A program made the position numbers and the translations under genes. The notes under the pieces are model-generated. The model did not search any database, was not told the DNA's origin, and saw nothing but the letters and a program-made list of their open reading frames with translations. From Gnetum montanum (lineage: Eukaryota > Streptophyta > Gnetopsida > Gnetales > Gnetaceae): a stretch of DNA of 64,000 nucleotides. How positions within the stretch are numbered: the first letter of the stretch is position 1; every line of letters begins with the position of its first letter. Below are positions 11,001-23,720 of the stretch, piece after piece. The stretch spans positions 223,420-287,419 of the forward strand of contig MNCI01030945.1 in NCBI GenBank assembly GCA_015680685.1, written 5' to 3'.

Positions 11001-12194
11001 GAAAAGCTTTATTTGTTGAATGTTAATTAATAGCCTTTTGTTTAGGCTCTCAGGTTTGTAGATCAACATGGCCCTAGAAGGAAAGGTTTCATAAATGATG
11101 TAAGACCCTTCTCACAATGTTTGAAACTTAGTTTGTTATGGCACATGTATGGGGTTCTAATAAAGGACCATGTTGCTAGGTTAAAATTTTACTTTCCTTA
11201 TTTTGAGGTCATAGTATTATTTGCTAAATGCCTTGTGCACCTCATTTAAGGACAAGACCACCAATTGATTCTCATGTAGCACATTAAGGTTGATCAGTCT
11301 TTGTTTCTATGTTAGACTAAGGTCAAGGTTATAGGTTGTTAAAAGTGTTTGAAGCTTGGACTAAATACGAATTGTTGGAAGTTTTCCATACACTAGCTCA
11401 TAGGGAGAATAGCCTATATGGAGTTTTCATGTTGAGTAGTATGCCCAAAGGGAATTGTCAAGTTTTGTGCTCTAGTATCTCCTATATTTGCTAATTATTC
11501 TGGTTTAGATCTTAGTGATCTCCCTATTTGTAACCTCACTTGGACCGTTAGCTTGGGGGTGGTATGGTGTTGTTAATTTATGTTCTACCCTTAAGCATTG
11601 CATGAGCTTTTGAAAGGTGTTGCTTGTAAAATGAGCACCATTATCAGAAATCAGTGCACATGACACCCCAAACGTTTTTACAACATTCTACTATTCAAAC
11701 CAAATATTTGTGGAAGATGTATAATCAGTTTTGGTTGCTACTTTTGCCCATTTTGTACAATAGTCAACAATGACTATGATGTATTCCTTTTCATTTGACA
11801 TGGAGGTGATGGGACCCATGAATTCAATGCCCCATATGTCAAAGTGTTCTAGTGGTTGGATCCATTATTGAGCCCTCTCCATTTGAGTGGTCATCCCACC
11901 ATCACATTGACAATGATCACAAGAGCAGACGAAATGGTGAGCATCCTTGAAGAGTATTGGCTAATAATACCTTGCCATCAGGATCTTAATGGTTGTGTGT
12001 CTCCTAGCATAGTGGCCCCAAAAAGAACCCTCATGGGCATCTTGAAGGATGCATAATTAGTTAGCATCAAGAACACACCAAAAAACTAGGGCATCAATGC
12101 ACAACTTGTAAAGGTAACCATTGATCTCCATGAAGCATTTCACTTGGTGAAGAAACTATCATTTCTTCTTATGGTCCAATTCTTGTGACATCTC
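11001..12194 (-). pseudogene. E2 integrase
   Basis: On the minus strand the HHCC finger reads CILQDAHEGSFWGHYARRHT and later FVCSCDHCQCDGG. The core follows: GIEFMGPITSMSNEKEYIIV, then FGVSCALISDNGAHF and YHPQANGPSEVTNR. In the first catalytic motif the usual IDFMG is IEFMG, an Asp-to-Glu change; the other two acidic residues are intact. Frameshifts and stops occur (for example near 11690). Confidence 0.85.
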
Positions 12195-12790
12195 CTAAGT
12201 AAGAAGGTAAGTAAAGATGCCATCGTAGCATTTTGGTTTAGCAGGCACTTGTTTATTTATAGCCCTAGCGAGGAGGAGTTCATTAGGATGATCAGAAAGT
12301 AGGTTCTCCTCCTCTTTTTTGTCCCATTTCAACAAAGACAAGTGGTCAACAACCATATTCTCAATTCCCATTTGATCTACCATCGTGAGATCAAACTCAT
12401 GTAAGATCATAAGCCATTGTATGACATAAGAGCTCATCAACGGTTTGTTGATTAGGAATTGGATTACACTATGATCTGTGTGCACAAACATCTTGTACCT
12501 AAGCACATAGTGCCTAAAATTTTCCAAGGCATATACCACCACCATCAATTCTTTCTCTGTTGTGGTGTAGTTTAGTTGTGCACCTACAATGCTGCAACTT
12601 GAGCAGTGGATGTAGTATGGACATTTTTGGTCATTTAACTATGTGAGCACAACTCTTAAGACATAGTTCAATGTATCCATCATGATGTGAAAAGGTTTGG
12701 ATCAATTAGGTCCTCGTAGAATTGAAGTTTCTATGAGCTTCTGCTTGGGTTGCTAAAATGCCTTTTCGCATTCCTTGATCTAGATAAATA
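12195..12790 (-). pseudogene. E2 RNase H
   Basis: A 117-codon open stretch (12195-12548) reads MVVVYALENFRHYVLRYKMF, then VHTDHSVIQFL, and VVDHLSLLKW near its end. The HTDH acidic residue is intact here, unlike in E1. The N-terminal part of the domain, upstream on the minus strand to about 12790, carries stops. The C-terminal linker with YDGIFTYLLT leads to integrase. Confidence 0.85.
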
Positions 12791-13560
12791 GAGCATCTTT
12801 TTTTTTATCAATTCCACCAATGGTTTAGCAATCTTGGAGAAATTCTTTATGAATCACTGGTAGTAGCTAGTGTGACCAAGGAATGATTGGACATCTTTAA
12901 CGATTTTTGGTTGGTGGGTTATTCCTTGAATGACCCTTATTTTCTCAAAGTTCACCTCAATCCCTACTTGTGATATTCTATTCCCCAAGACAATCCACAC
13001 ACCTTTTTAGCACTTGCTTAAGGCAGTCCAAGGCTTGCTCAAATGTAGCCTCATAAGTGGAAATGTCATCCATGAAGACTTCCACCTCACTACTAGTCTA
13101 CTGTTGAAAGATGATCAAGACAAGGCGTTGGAAGGTTATAGGGGCATTGCATAGACCAAATGGCATCTTTTTGTATGCAAAAGTTCCTCAGGGACTTGTG
13201 AATGTTGTTTTGGCATGATCTTTAGGTGCAATCTAGATTTAGTTATTACCCTTATAACCATCTAAAAAGGTGTAGTAGCAATGCCCAAAGGTAGTGTCCA
13301 ACACCTAGTTCACAAATGGAAATGGAAAATGATCTTTGTACATCACCATGTTCAATAGCCTAAAGTTGATACAACCCCTCCACTTGCCACATTTCTTTAG
13401 CATGACCACAAGTGGGCTAACTCACTCGCTATCCATAATGGGATAGATGAACCTTGCTTTGAGGAGTTGTTCAATCTCCTCCTTGATGATCTGTTTGAGT
13501 TTGGGGTTAAACCATCACTGCGGCTACCTCTTTAGCTTTATGGAAGGATCAATGTAGATG
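12791..13560 (-). pseudogene. E2 reverse transcriptase
   Basis: On the minus strand the catalytic block EVFMDDISTYEATFEQ is near 13047-13091. MPFGLCNAP lies near 13140-13170, and the DGNGYNQI-equivalent region near 13240 contains stops. The domain order and spacing match E1. VFMDD with both Asp is intact. The copy is interrupted by several stops and cannot make active RT. Confidence 0.85.
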
Positions 13561-14450
13561 CAATGCTGGCATATCCTAGGATCAATCCTAGTGAGTTTAT
13601 TATATGACCAAGCAACTATTATTGGTCATTTATTAACCACCTTCAATAGCTTCTCTTTTTGTTCAGGAGCAAGATTGGCATTGACTATTATCGACCTGCC
13701 ATTTTTCAAAAAAGCATATTTCATGCCATCAAGGAGAGTTTTCAACTCCAAGGGCTCACGTTTAAAGATTTTAGGAATTTTAGAGAGTTGGTGATGAACT
13801 TGCTCTGGTTCATCTATGCCTTCAACATAGGCATACATCAAGCTCTTAGTTGATTTCATGCAAAGTGTTGAATTTGCTTTTAGGATCAATCGTCAACTGT
13901 TGGGTGCCCTCTTATTTTGTGGCTGCTCAGTACAGGCACCTTTGGATTTTTGTTTCATCTACACACTATTTGCATACTATGATTGTTGTACTTTTTATAG
14001 ATCATAATTTCTACACATAGTTGCACCTTGTATCAGTATATGTGATGCATGGAACTCTCTTCTTTTGTATCTTTTGAAATGCATTTTCCTTTGAAATCTC
14101 TAAAAAAAGGTCTCTAATGCCTAGCCGTGCATCAATGGTACTTAGCCAAGCAGGAAATCAACTTAGATCACCAGGAAATCAGCAAGATAGGACCACCCAA
14201 AAATAGTGGTCACAATATGCTCCACTAGTCCCAAGGGAACAATGATGGATTAGTTTTCCAACTCAAGGTGGATGTTACTCTTCTTGAGTAGAGGCAAGTT
14301 TCAAGCTTTGTACATCTCATGAAAAATTAGACTTACACTAGAACCTGAATCTAGAAGAACTTTGCAAGGCTCATTCCTAGAAATTTGCAGGTAAATAAGG
14401 TGGCCAGCCTTTATTTAATTGGTTACCACATGGGTCAACATGATGGTATG
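13561..14450 (-). pseudogene. E2 protease and protease-RT linker
   Basis: The linker ORF (13626-13889) contains KSLMYAYVEGIDEPEQVHHQ and FKREPLELKTLL, as in E1. Upstream (14330-14400) the protease reads LQISRNEPCKVLLDSGSSVS. The Asp-Ser-Gly active site is intact here, the only such copy in the window. GWSYLADFLVI follows. Stops and small deletions occur around 14100-14200. Confidence 0.75.
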
Positions 14451-14559
14451 CACTTTGGAAGGCATTTTCTTTAAAGGGGACTCAAATGAAGTGAATGTAG
14501 AGGATGAGGGAGAAGCATAGCTATTAGCTATATAAGTCTATGAGGGCTTTGTAGGGCTA

Positions 14560-17110
14560 TTGATTTGGAAGAATGGTCTTTTTCAAGATTTGGTTTACAA
14601 ACCACTCAGCTAAGGAGCTGATAGTAAGTTAGCAGCCCTGATAGCATTACAGTGTTGCGGCTAGGTTGGAATTTCATCATGCATTGATGGGAAAGATGGT
14701 AATTAAGTTAAGGTTAGAGGGACATGTGCAAAATGATGATGAGAGTAGTGAAAAAATGGGGATTCCCCTCTTAGAGATTAAGCTCTATAATATTCAAGAG
14801 GGTAGTAGTAATGTTGGAGTGAAGCATGACTAGAAGAGTCACGTGGAGAAATGGGTTGATGAACATAGTACCCATATGGATTCAGTTGCTAGTAAGGGTA
14901 TTGCTACCTTTGTGGTGGCATTCCCAATAACTATGGATGTTGTTATGTCCCCATTTCTAAATAATGCTACTATCTAATGAATATGGTGTCTCTTTATAAT
15001 AAGTGTTAATTATTATCTTAACAAGACGAAGAAGGGCATGTTGTAGTAATATATGTGTCTCTTATGGTAACCTTTGGGGGTTTGACCTAAGGCATTTATA
15101 CTTGGGCTTAGAGGTCATGCCAAGCATGTAGTGGCAGAGCTAGTACAGGTAGGTCATGGGAGCTAGGTGAAGCAAGACAAGAAGTGGACTAGCCATCTCT
15201 TCTAGTTGGGTTATAGGCCCAACCATGGTGGTAGTGCTAAATTGCCTTTAAGGGATAGATGCTAAAGAAAGAAAATCCAAAGGAACACTCTTAGAGCATG
15301 ATCCGAATATGTTATTCTATATCAATAAAGCATTCTTTTCTTTCTCTCTTTGGACTCTTTGTTTTTTCCTTTACACATAATGTCGAATGTTACATATATT
15401 TGATGTTAGGTATATTGTCTTCTTATGCATAATGTGTAATATAATGTATATTTGACATTTGCCATAACATCCAAAAATGGGATGTCACAGGTGCTGCCAT
15501 TTTTGGTACTACTCATAAGTTTGTGGTGGAGCTCCACTTAAATAATAGGCTTGTTGTTGGTGGAATTGCCTTGGGTTATCTTGAGGATAATAAACCTTCT
15601 ATTTTCTTACCTTTTGGCCAATTTAGGATTTAGAGTGTATATCCTAGACTCCTACAAGTGTGACACGATGAAGCAACATCCATTAGAATGTTCATAGTGG
15701 TAGATGTCACAACCACCATCATCATCTATTTTAGACTCCACAACCTCCTCTACTGCAGCAACCTTTTCCTTACCCTATTTAGCTTCCTTCCTTCTCCTGT
15801 GATCACAATCACTACTTTTCTCTTTGGATTCCTCTACTATTTTCAAAGCATTTTTAAACTTTTCATCCAAAGAGTCCCACATTTTATCTATTTTAGCTAA
15901 AATTTCAGAGATATATTTTTCAATTGGTAAGGTCTTTCATTGCACCCCCTCATCAAGTGGTGCCTCCTCCTCATTGTCACAGAACTAATCTTTCCTTTTT
16001 TGATGGAAGGGTCTTGATTGTACTCCTCAACACTTTCATGTTTTCTCAACTCTACTTCTTCCTTGGCAACTTGCTCTATCAACCCTTGGATCTGATGGAC
16101 ACTTAATTTTGAAAACCTCCCTTGGGCATAGACCCCAAAAGTTCTTCTCATTTCTATTCAGAGCCCATCTATGATATGGCGAAGCTACTTACTTTGAGAA
16201 TAACCATGGCTAGGAAATTGATGTAAAATGGAATAGTACCTGCCCATGGCTATCTCCAAGGGTTCATGTATTCCTTGTTTTCAACCTTGGATATGCTTTC
16301 TTAGATTAGACACTTGGGAGTACGTTTAATGCTTGTTGTTGAAGCGTTCAAGCATTGTACTCCATCTATAGATTGATTCTGGCTCCAAAGACTGGTATGA
16401 GTTTTCAAGTTCTTTGATGAGTGTCCATGGGAACAACTTTAATTTCTGCCTTTTATTCTCCATGTTTTGTAAGACATAAGCATTTTGAAAGGCTTAAAGA
16501 TGGTTCTGTGGATCTAGTTTGTATCCCCCTTCGAACTTGGGGATATTGTTCATATCCAACTACTTGATTCTACTATCTTTCACATGCCTTATTGGAATTC
16601 TCACTACCTCTACGATATTCAACATATTTCAAGTTGCAAGCAAAGGCTCATCATAGTCATAGCCTCTATGATGAGCATGATGCCTATGATGCCCTTTACT
16701 ATTCCTTCTTTCATGGTGGTAGGCCTTCCTTGATTGTCCATGCCCCTAATCTTAACTTTTCTAGTGGGCCCTATGATCATCTTTGTCCTATCGGTCACCT
16801 CCATCACAATCACATCCTCTACAACTTTAATTGAAGCTAGATGAGGAAGAAGAGGATGATGAAGATGAAGAGGAAAGAGGACTCTCACCATCATAGTGTT
16901 TGGTATCCCCTCTTTTATGGTCACAGCCATGATCATCATCATGATGCTTGTCCTCATCCTTGCCATGGGAACCATTCTTTGCCTGAGGCAAGATTATTTA
17001 CGATGGACTATAAATTTTGGTTTAAGCCTCCTTCATCAAAATTAAGGAGAGGAGAGTTAGTGAAATGAGAACCCCCAGAGAAGGAATCTTCATTATCTTT
17101 TTGGCCTAGC
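14560..17110 (-). pseudogene. E2 gag
   Basis: The N-terminal part (16640-16975) is Asp/His/Lys-rich with a run of about 13 Ser, as in E8 and E5. The capsid-like part covers about 16150-16600. It is followed by the helical stretch LSVHQIQGLIEQVAKEEVEL (15897-16151) and a charged coil. The C-terminal Pro/Gln/Tyr-rich part ends near 14650. Gag assembles the particle. The true frame has stops; the long open stretch at 16619-16975 is a neighbouring frame. Confidence 0.65.
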
Positions 17111-17229
17111 AGGAACAAGGGTTTACTGAATTGTTTCCCCTTCACAGCTTCATAGCACCTTTCTTGTTGCTAATCACTTGTACATTGTGCCTCAATGGGA
17201 TGGTAATTCTTGGAGTCATGGTATTGCAC

Positions 17230-17663
17230 AACATATTTAGCATGGAGCCCCTACATGAGTATTAAATGCTTAAGAGAACAATTAATCTATTCCAAGTGTT
17301 GTAAGGTTTTATAAAAAAAAGCTCATTTTTATTACCATCCACATTGAAGTGCTTAGGTATAATAATGCTTGAATAAAGATCTGTACAATAAAGATTTGTA
17401 CAAACTTTGACTCCTTGTGTAGGCACTCAAAAAATATTCTAACTCTCAAATGGAGCAACTGTAAGTGCTTCACTATAACTATGAAAATATTACCATAAAC
17501 GCAATGGGTAGATGCACATTTATCGGTGGAGAGAAGGTGACCCATCGACAGGTACACATCAATGGATCAAACCCCACATCAACAAGATCAAGTTGATGAG
17601 ATCTTGTTAATGAGCTCGTATTGACAACATCCTGTTGACGCAGCCCAACAATGCAACTCATTA
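17230..17663 (-). mobile_element. E2 5' LTR, truncated
   Basis: On the minus strand it begins TAATGAGTTGC (consensus TGATGAGTC). U3 holds variants of TCAACAAGATC and TTGATGTGG between 17560 and 17650. A weak TATA (CGATAAATG) lies near 17520. R has CTTTATTCAAGC and ATACCTAAGCAC, and AAACCTTACAACACTTGG follows at about 17310. The typical U5 end (GGTACC...CTCATCA) and PBS are absent, so the LTR is deleted after R and joined to gag leader sequence. The flank outside is GTTAC. Confidence 0.6.
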
Positions 17664-18690
17664 GTTACCTATAATGGCAATAGAGTAAAGCATAGAAAAT
17701 GTATCATAGAATCTTTTACCTAAGAAACACTAAAAATAGAATGCTAAACTATCCTAACAATGATAAGCACATAGTCCTAATTTTCTAAACACACCTTGGG
17801 TTGGTATAATTGCCATTAGGATTATCAAGCGACTTGTGACTAGGTAAACCAATTAAAGTCACTATTGGGTTACCATACAATTATACTTTTGCTGTTGAAT
17901 TCAATCATACTTATTTTGCCAAATACTAACGAACATTGGAAATATAAATAATATAGTAAAATTAAATTACATGGAAAGTAAATCTAAGCTATGTGAAATG
18001 TTGCAATGGTTATGAATAATATCAATCTTCCTTTCTAGAGATGAAGTGTATCCAGGTACACTCCACTTAAATAAAGGCAACATACAACTACTTACAACCA
18101 CACGACAAGTGCTCAAAACTATCTCTAAATCCAAGAAAACCAACTGCAAGAATCTAGCTAAGGGACAAAATGAAAGGTGTTTGTGACACACTAGTAGACT
18201 GGTATTTATAGGCATGACTACGCTCAACTACATCACATAAGCAAACCATATACCATTCCACATATGCTATGTAATGGATGCATAGTAAATGTGAGTATGC
18301 GTGTCATACATATATGGCCATGCATAATACTTCAGTGAGTGCATGTGGCAAAAAAAAATTAGTATATTTGATAATAAATATTGGAATTTGTAAAAGAAAG
18401 GAATTAAACACTCAACATTACACTTATTATTGCAAATGTGTACTAATATTCTACGTTGGTTGGTTGACATAAGAAATATTTTTTATATCATTTAAACATT
18501 TTTCTTTGGTAGGGGTGGGACCCAAGGACACACATGAGCATGGTTAAGATGGTCATGGGATGTACCATGGATGGGCCACATGAATTGATGTAGATCAACT
18601 TATGATTTTCCCATTGCATCTAGAACATTGTAGATTGAGCTATTATATCATAGTCATTTCAATAACCATGATTTATAATAATCCTATACC
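17664..18690 (-). mobile_element. E6 3' LTR, interrupted by E2
   Basis: On the minus strand the internal side at about 18690-18720 matches the pre-LTR segment of other copies (plus strand AAACTCACCCTCAAG). TATAAATA lies at 18203-18210 (minus). R/U5-like sequence with GGTAACCCAATAGTG follows at about 17870, and the LTR is cut at 17664 by E2. U3 would be nearly 470 bp, far longer than the roughly 100 bp U3 of the E1 LTR, so it may contain another insertion. Confidence 0.45.
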
Positions 18691-19850
18691 TAACTAGAAA
18701 CTCACCCTCAAGTTAAAACAAAAAGAGGATAGAGTTGTTTACAGTCATATAGATAATAAAAGCACACTGCATATACTTTTAGCACTTACTAACTACTAAC
18801 TCTAGTTGTTTGTTAGAATATAATTGTAATACAATGTATAATCATCAAATTTTGTAATGATCCAAAAGACATCTGTAACCACCCTTAAACAAATCCTAAC
18901 AAAAGAACATGACATATTGTGTAAACTATTAGAACCATACCCATGGAACATAATAGCCAAGCAGGTTACAAGGTAGTGTGAAAAAAGAAGAAAAGAATAA
19001 GTTATAAGGAATATAAATAATAAAAAAAATAGTATGAGCAAGTACTGATAAATCATAAGAGTAGAGATTGGATGAAGCATTGCATAAAAGACAATAGGAA
19101 TAAGGACCACAAGAAATTCAAGTTACATGTCCAAAGTAAGAAAAGCTAGCAGCAACAACAAGTATAAAGGAATAAAGGAATCATGATGATCCATAGGTTC
19201 ATAATGATAATCTAAGAACTAAAAGGTCAACAAGTAATTCATAAGAGAAAGAAATGAAGGATAATCCTGTTCCTAAATATGACAAGAAGATCTGAAAGTA
19301 AGGCATTCATAATTTGGTCTAGTTTCCTAAAAAGGAAGAGAAGACCATTAAGAAGGTTACGATGGAAAAGAAGATAACTACGAAGATGGGATATGCTATG
19401 ATTGATGTGGTAGTATGCAACTGGTCAAGCTGTGAATCACTGAGGAACCCAATAAGGCCTAGCCCATGTAAGATTGACTAACTAGAAAAATTTCCACTAT
19501 ACGTATCAAGAGAAATAGGCAAATGTAGGCATCATAATGATGTAGCCATCAAGAATAAGAAGAATGTGTTACGAAGATGAAATTCGTAACAAGATCAAAA
19601 GATGTCAAAAATGGTTGCCTAATGTGAACAATACTATTATAAAAGATATATTGATGAATTGCTTGCTCAACAAGTTATGCATTAAATTTTCTCATAACCT
19701 AAATGAGCCTCATGTAATTAGAGTTATCTTATAGAAAAACACATAAAATCTAATAGTGTCACATCTTTGTTCAAGTGAGTTATATCAACCTATGATTAGA
19801 CTATTTAACATTAATGACAAAAGATGATAGAAATTGACAAAAAAAGAATT
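18691..19850 (-). other. E6 region between polypurine side and env-position ORF
   Basis: AT-rich and without a gene. On the minus strand the segment next to the LTR resembles the same place in E5 and E8. The remainder (about 18900-19850) matches nothing else I recognise in the window. It could be an insertion or a longer 3' end of the ORF. Confidence 0.35.
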
Positions 19851-20385
19851 GTAGGACATCAATGCAAGTCCTTTATGTAGTATCTAGCAATGATGGTTCT
19901 TACTACATCGGTGGTTGTCGAGGCTGCTTCCTAAGTGCTATTAAGTTTCTCATGTTGAAATATTCAAGTAAGGATTTCAGCTTCTCTTCCTCTATCCTTG
20001 GATCATTTAACTGTTTATATCAAATTTTCAAGGGTTTCTATAGTAGACACACTCTAGGGATAAACAAGTATGGAAACAATTCATTTGCTTTGACACACTA
20101 TGTTGCGAATTGGTTCCTTTCAATATCAAATGCCTTGGCCAATTCTATAAATCTTGATAATTATTCATTCTCTTGGCCAAATATGCAACTACATCAATTT
20201 GATCATCATAACTTGCTTTTACCACTTAGATCAATGAGTTTCTAAGATGAAATTTTTGTTATTCTTCCTTCATATCCTTAAACTCCTCCTTGTACAATAG
20301 GTACATGGCTAACAACCATTTCTCTTATTCATTTATGGGTCTCCTTGATGTTAACATGGCTAAGTTGGCATATCATAAGCACCAA
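19850..20385 (-). pseudogene. E6 env-position ORF, C-terminal fragment
   Basis: Aligned by eye with E5 (plus-strand 47550-48100). Shared landmarks, plus strand, are TCCTCTATCCTTGGATCAT against TCCTCCATTCTTGGGTCAT, GGAAACAATTCATTTGCTTT against GGAAACATTTTGTTTGCTTT, and TTAACATGGCTAAGTTGGCA against TTAACATGGCAAGGTTGGCA. The sense is minus. The fragment ends abruptly at about 20385, where E3 pol begins on the plus strand. The 127-codon plus-strand ORF at 19862-20245 is therefore antisense noise. Confidence 0.55.
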
Positions 20386-22145
20386 ACTTTTCAAAGCCAT
20401 TTCATGTAATGATAGATGCATATAATTACACGTTAGGTTTATTCTTACATAACTTTATGATAAAAAATTGCCCATATTAAATTCATTGTGCAAATAAGAG
20501 CAACACAAAAGCACAACTTTAACTATGCCACCACCTAGAAAGAATTTATGATAGTACTGTACATCCTTGAAAAGTTTAGACACTACATGGTTAGCTACCA
20601 TATCTATGTCCACACCAATCATAGTGCCATCAAATTTCTAATGAAAAAACTGGTGGTTAACCATGAGTTAAAATGATAGATTACTTATGAAGATGTCTAA
20701 AAAGGGCATTAGGAATGTAATGATAGATCACTTGTTTTACTTGCGATGTAATAAATACATCGATGAAGAACCTATATGAGACCAATTTCCAAATGAATTA
20801 TTATTTTTAAAAGTTGTAACAATTTCAAATTCAACAAGAAAATCATGGCTTAGAAACTTCTTCACTTATTTAACAACACGTGAGATCCCTACTAAATGCG
20901 ATAAGAAGAAGAAACAACAATTTTTGCATTGGGTGAAAAACTTTATTAAAATAAAGGGTAACCTTTATAAAAATTGTGCTTATGGCCTAATTTTATGATA
21001 TCTACCTCATGAAAATCAACAATAGTTCCTCTAAGATTCTTATGAAGGACTATGTGGATGTCATAATGTAAATAAAAGAATAGCCATAAAGATTCTAATG
21101 GTTGACTATTTTTAGCCTACTCTCTAGAGGATGCACACTATTTTCAAAATCCTATGATAGATGCCAAAGATATGGTGAGATGACAACTAGGTTTGAAGGA
21201 TCACAACAGTGAATTCAATCATTAGAACTATTTAACATATGGAGAATTAACTTCATGAGTTCGATCACATCCATGTCTAACAGGAATTCATATATAGTTG
21301 TTATTGTTGATTATTATACTAAGTGGATAGAAGCTACTATGGTCACAGATTATACATCAGCAATAGATGCAAAATTCTTCTAGTGGCATGTGGTGAAAAA
21401 AATTTGATGTATTGAGACCACTAATTTCAAATAATGCTACTTACTTTATAGGTGCTATCTTTAAGAAATTGATGTAATGCTTAGGAGTTAAGCACAAATT
21501 AACAACAACATACTTAAGTAAATAGTCATGCTAAAGTTACTAATAGAGAAATTATAGGAATATTAACGAGACTAGTATGTAAATATATGGAGTGCCAGAG
21601 GACAAAACTACATGTTGCTGTATGAACTTATAGCTACACATGAGAACTTTCTATAGGATATTTTCTTAAAGAGTCAGTTATTACAAACTATTAACGTTAA
21701 CGATTTAAGCTAAGCCTTGTACATTAATGACCACATGTGTCTAAAATATTAACATAAATTTAGCACAATAAGAATGACTAATGAACTTAAAATTACTAGA
21801 TGAAAATCAATTGATAGCACTTATGCACAATGAGGCACATAAAAACTACATCAAATAAAGGCATGACATTAAGATTAGACATGTAGATATTAAACCAGAT
21901 GATAATGTCCTTTACTATAATCCCAATCAAGTGCCTTAGTCCACTAAATTTTAAACAATATGTAAAAGACCATACATGGTTCATACAACTTACAAATGGT
22001 GTCATGCAAATCTACCAGCCATCCAGCCCACAAAGGCTAATCTTAGTTAATGTCCAACAACTAAAGTTATTTAGAGAGTCCTAAGAGCCTATGACCTCAT
22101 CATCCTCAACCATCATAGCTACAAATTGATCTATTTTTCACATCT
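20386..22145 (+). pseudogene. E3a pol fragment: RNase H and integrase
   Basis: The fragment starts with SKPFHVMIDAYNYTLGLFL (the RNase H first motif, with an Asp) and continues through DEEPI-DQFPNELLFLKV. The integrase finger is strongly decayed (HENQQ...SYEGLCGCHNVN). The core reads MSNRNSYIVVIVDYYTKWIEA and ends with NVQQLKLF near 22060. The first integrase motif is INFMS, so the catalytic Asp is Asn. There are numerous stops. The start is cut at the junction with E6. Confidence 0.7.
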
Positions 22146-22149
22146 TCTT

Positions 22150-22634
22150 TGTAACACCTTGAAATTCAACCTAATCCTAACTATGGTGAGGGTTGAAGGC
22201 TAATGCAAAGCATGCACATTGAGTCACTGGGATACACAATTGGATCAAATAGCATAGTGGAAGAATATAAATTGCTTCATAAAAATCCTAAGTGCAAAAA
22301 ACCAAATAAGCATGATGCTCACATTCAACTGCTATATATATATCACCACCACCACCACCATCATCCTCTAATAGTACCATTTATAAACATATTAAAGACA
22401 ACTAAAAAGTAAGCCCATGTTACAAAACATCGTATCAATCCACATATATATAGCACATATTCTGTCACTATATACACCATATAAATATGATACATAAGAT
22501 CCATAGCTCGAAACTAATCAAAGCCTATAGCATTTGTAAATACATCCATCCCATGCATAAAAATATGCAATAGGAAAAATACAAATACTAAACCAAGGCC
22601 ATAGACTATCATTCAAAATATCACTCAAAGGTCA
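22150..22634. repeat. Unidentified insertion with microsatellite
   Basis: Between two pol fragments lies 485 bp unrelated to pol. It begins TGTAACACCTTGAAATTC; TGTAACACC is a common LTR start in plants, so this may be an LTR remnant. A (TA)n(CAC)n microsatellite lies at 22332-22365. No coding potential and no clear target duplication. Confidence 0.35.
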
Positions 22635-23720
22635 TAGACTATCAAAGATAGATTATTTCTTGACCATACATGATGCTGTAGAAGATTTATTGAAAACTTT
22701 TCAAAGATTGCAAAACTACTAGTGGAATTAATAAATAAAGATGCATCATTTTAGTGGACAAAGTAATGTGAGAAAGCATTCAAAACCTTAAAACAAAAAT
22801 TGATCAAGACATCAATCTTGCAAGCTTCAGATTGGTCAAAGCCTTTCCACATTATGACAAATGCTTGAAACTATGCATTACGAGTAGTACTAACTTAACT
22901 CAATGATCAAAAGAGACCTTATTATATACATTGCACCAATCAAGGCATCATTAGGGCACAACTCAATTACACCACCACAAAAAGGAGTTTATGGATGTGG
23001 TGTATGTGCTTGAAAATTTTAGACACTATGTGCTTAGATATCCTATTTATGTCCATATTGAACACAGTTCTATTAAGTTTTTGATGAATAAACTAGTGAT
23101 AAATCCAAGAGTGATAAGATGGCTCATTGTCTTATAAGAATTTGATTTTACAATGAATAATGAAGAAGGAATTAATAATGTTATAGTTAATCACTTATCA
23201 AGGTTAAGATGGACACCTCACAAAAATGATGAACTAGTATCAGACTAATTTCTTGATGAAAATTTATTCACAAAAACAACAATGGTTGTAGACTCAACAA
23301 AGTAGTCATGGATTATTAACTACATGACGTATCTCACCAAACAAGAACTTTCTATTAAATGGGACAAGAAACAAGAAAAAAAGTTTCTCCATAGAGTAAA
23401 GAGGTATATGAAAATTAATGGAAACCTATACAAGATATGGGCTAATGGATTGATAAGATGATGTATTCTAGAAGAAAACCAACAAAGAGTCCTACAAGAT
23501 GTGCATGAAGGACCATGTAGTGATCATGATGTGGGAAGGAGGACAACGTTAAAATTGATGATGGCATGCTAATTTTTAACAATCATATTTAGGAATGCAC
23601 ACTAATTCGCACAATCTTATAAAATATGACAAAGAGATGGAGGAATAACAACTAGAAATGAAGGACCACAAAAACTTATTCTTGTTAATATTCAATAAGT
23701 GAAACAATTTCATGACATTT
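22635..23720 (+). pseudogene. E3b pol fragment: RT end, RNase H, integrase finger
   Basis: ENFSKIAKLLVELINKDASF marks the RT end. RNase H reads SKPFHIMTNA-NYALRVVL, YTTTKKEFMDVVYVLENFRH and VNHLSRLRW. The acidic DAS site is NA, and HTDH is HIEH. The integrase finger DVHEGPCSDHDVGRRTTLKL follows. Directly after GGITTRNEGPQ the sequence jumps to KLILVNIQ-VKQF, so the whole catalytic core (about 250 codons) is missing. This pol is therefore a different copy from E3a or a duplication. Confidence 0.7.

Larger units (their letters stand above)
10150..17663 (-). mobile_element. E2: decayed Ty3/gypsy copy, minus strand
   Basis: Read on the minus strand: partial 5' LTR, gag, protease, RT, RNase H, integrase and part of the spacer, which is cut at 10150 by the LTR of E1. 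E2 is the most complete gag-pol of the window. Its 3' part (env-position ORF and 3' LTR) is missing and is expected to the left of E1 if E1 inserted here. Its 5' edge at 17663 lies inside an older LTR (E6). Confidence 0.8.

Noticed and set aside
16619-16975. 118-codon Met/Ile-rich minus-strand frame
   Set aside because: Neighbouring frame of the charged gag N-terminus of E2. The true frame reads Asp/His/Ser-rich sequence.
19862-20245. 127-codon plus-strand frame
   Set aside because: Antisense to the E6 env-position ORF fragment, as shown by alignment with E5.
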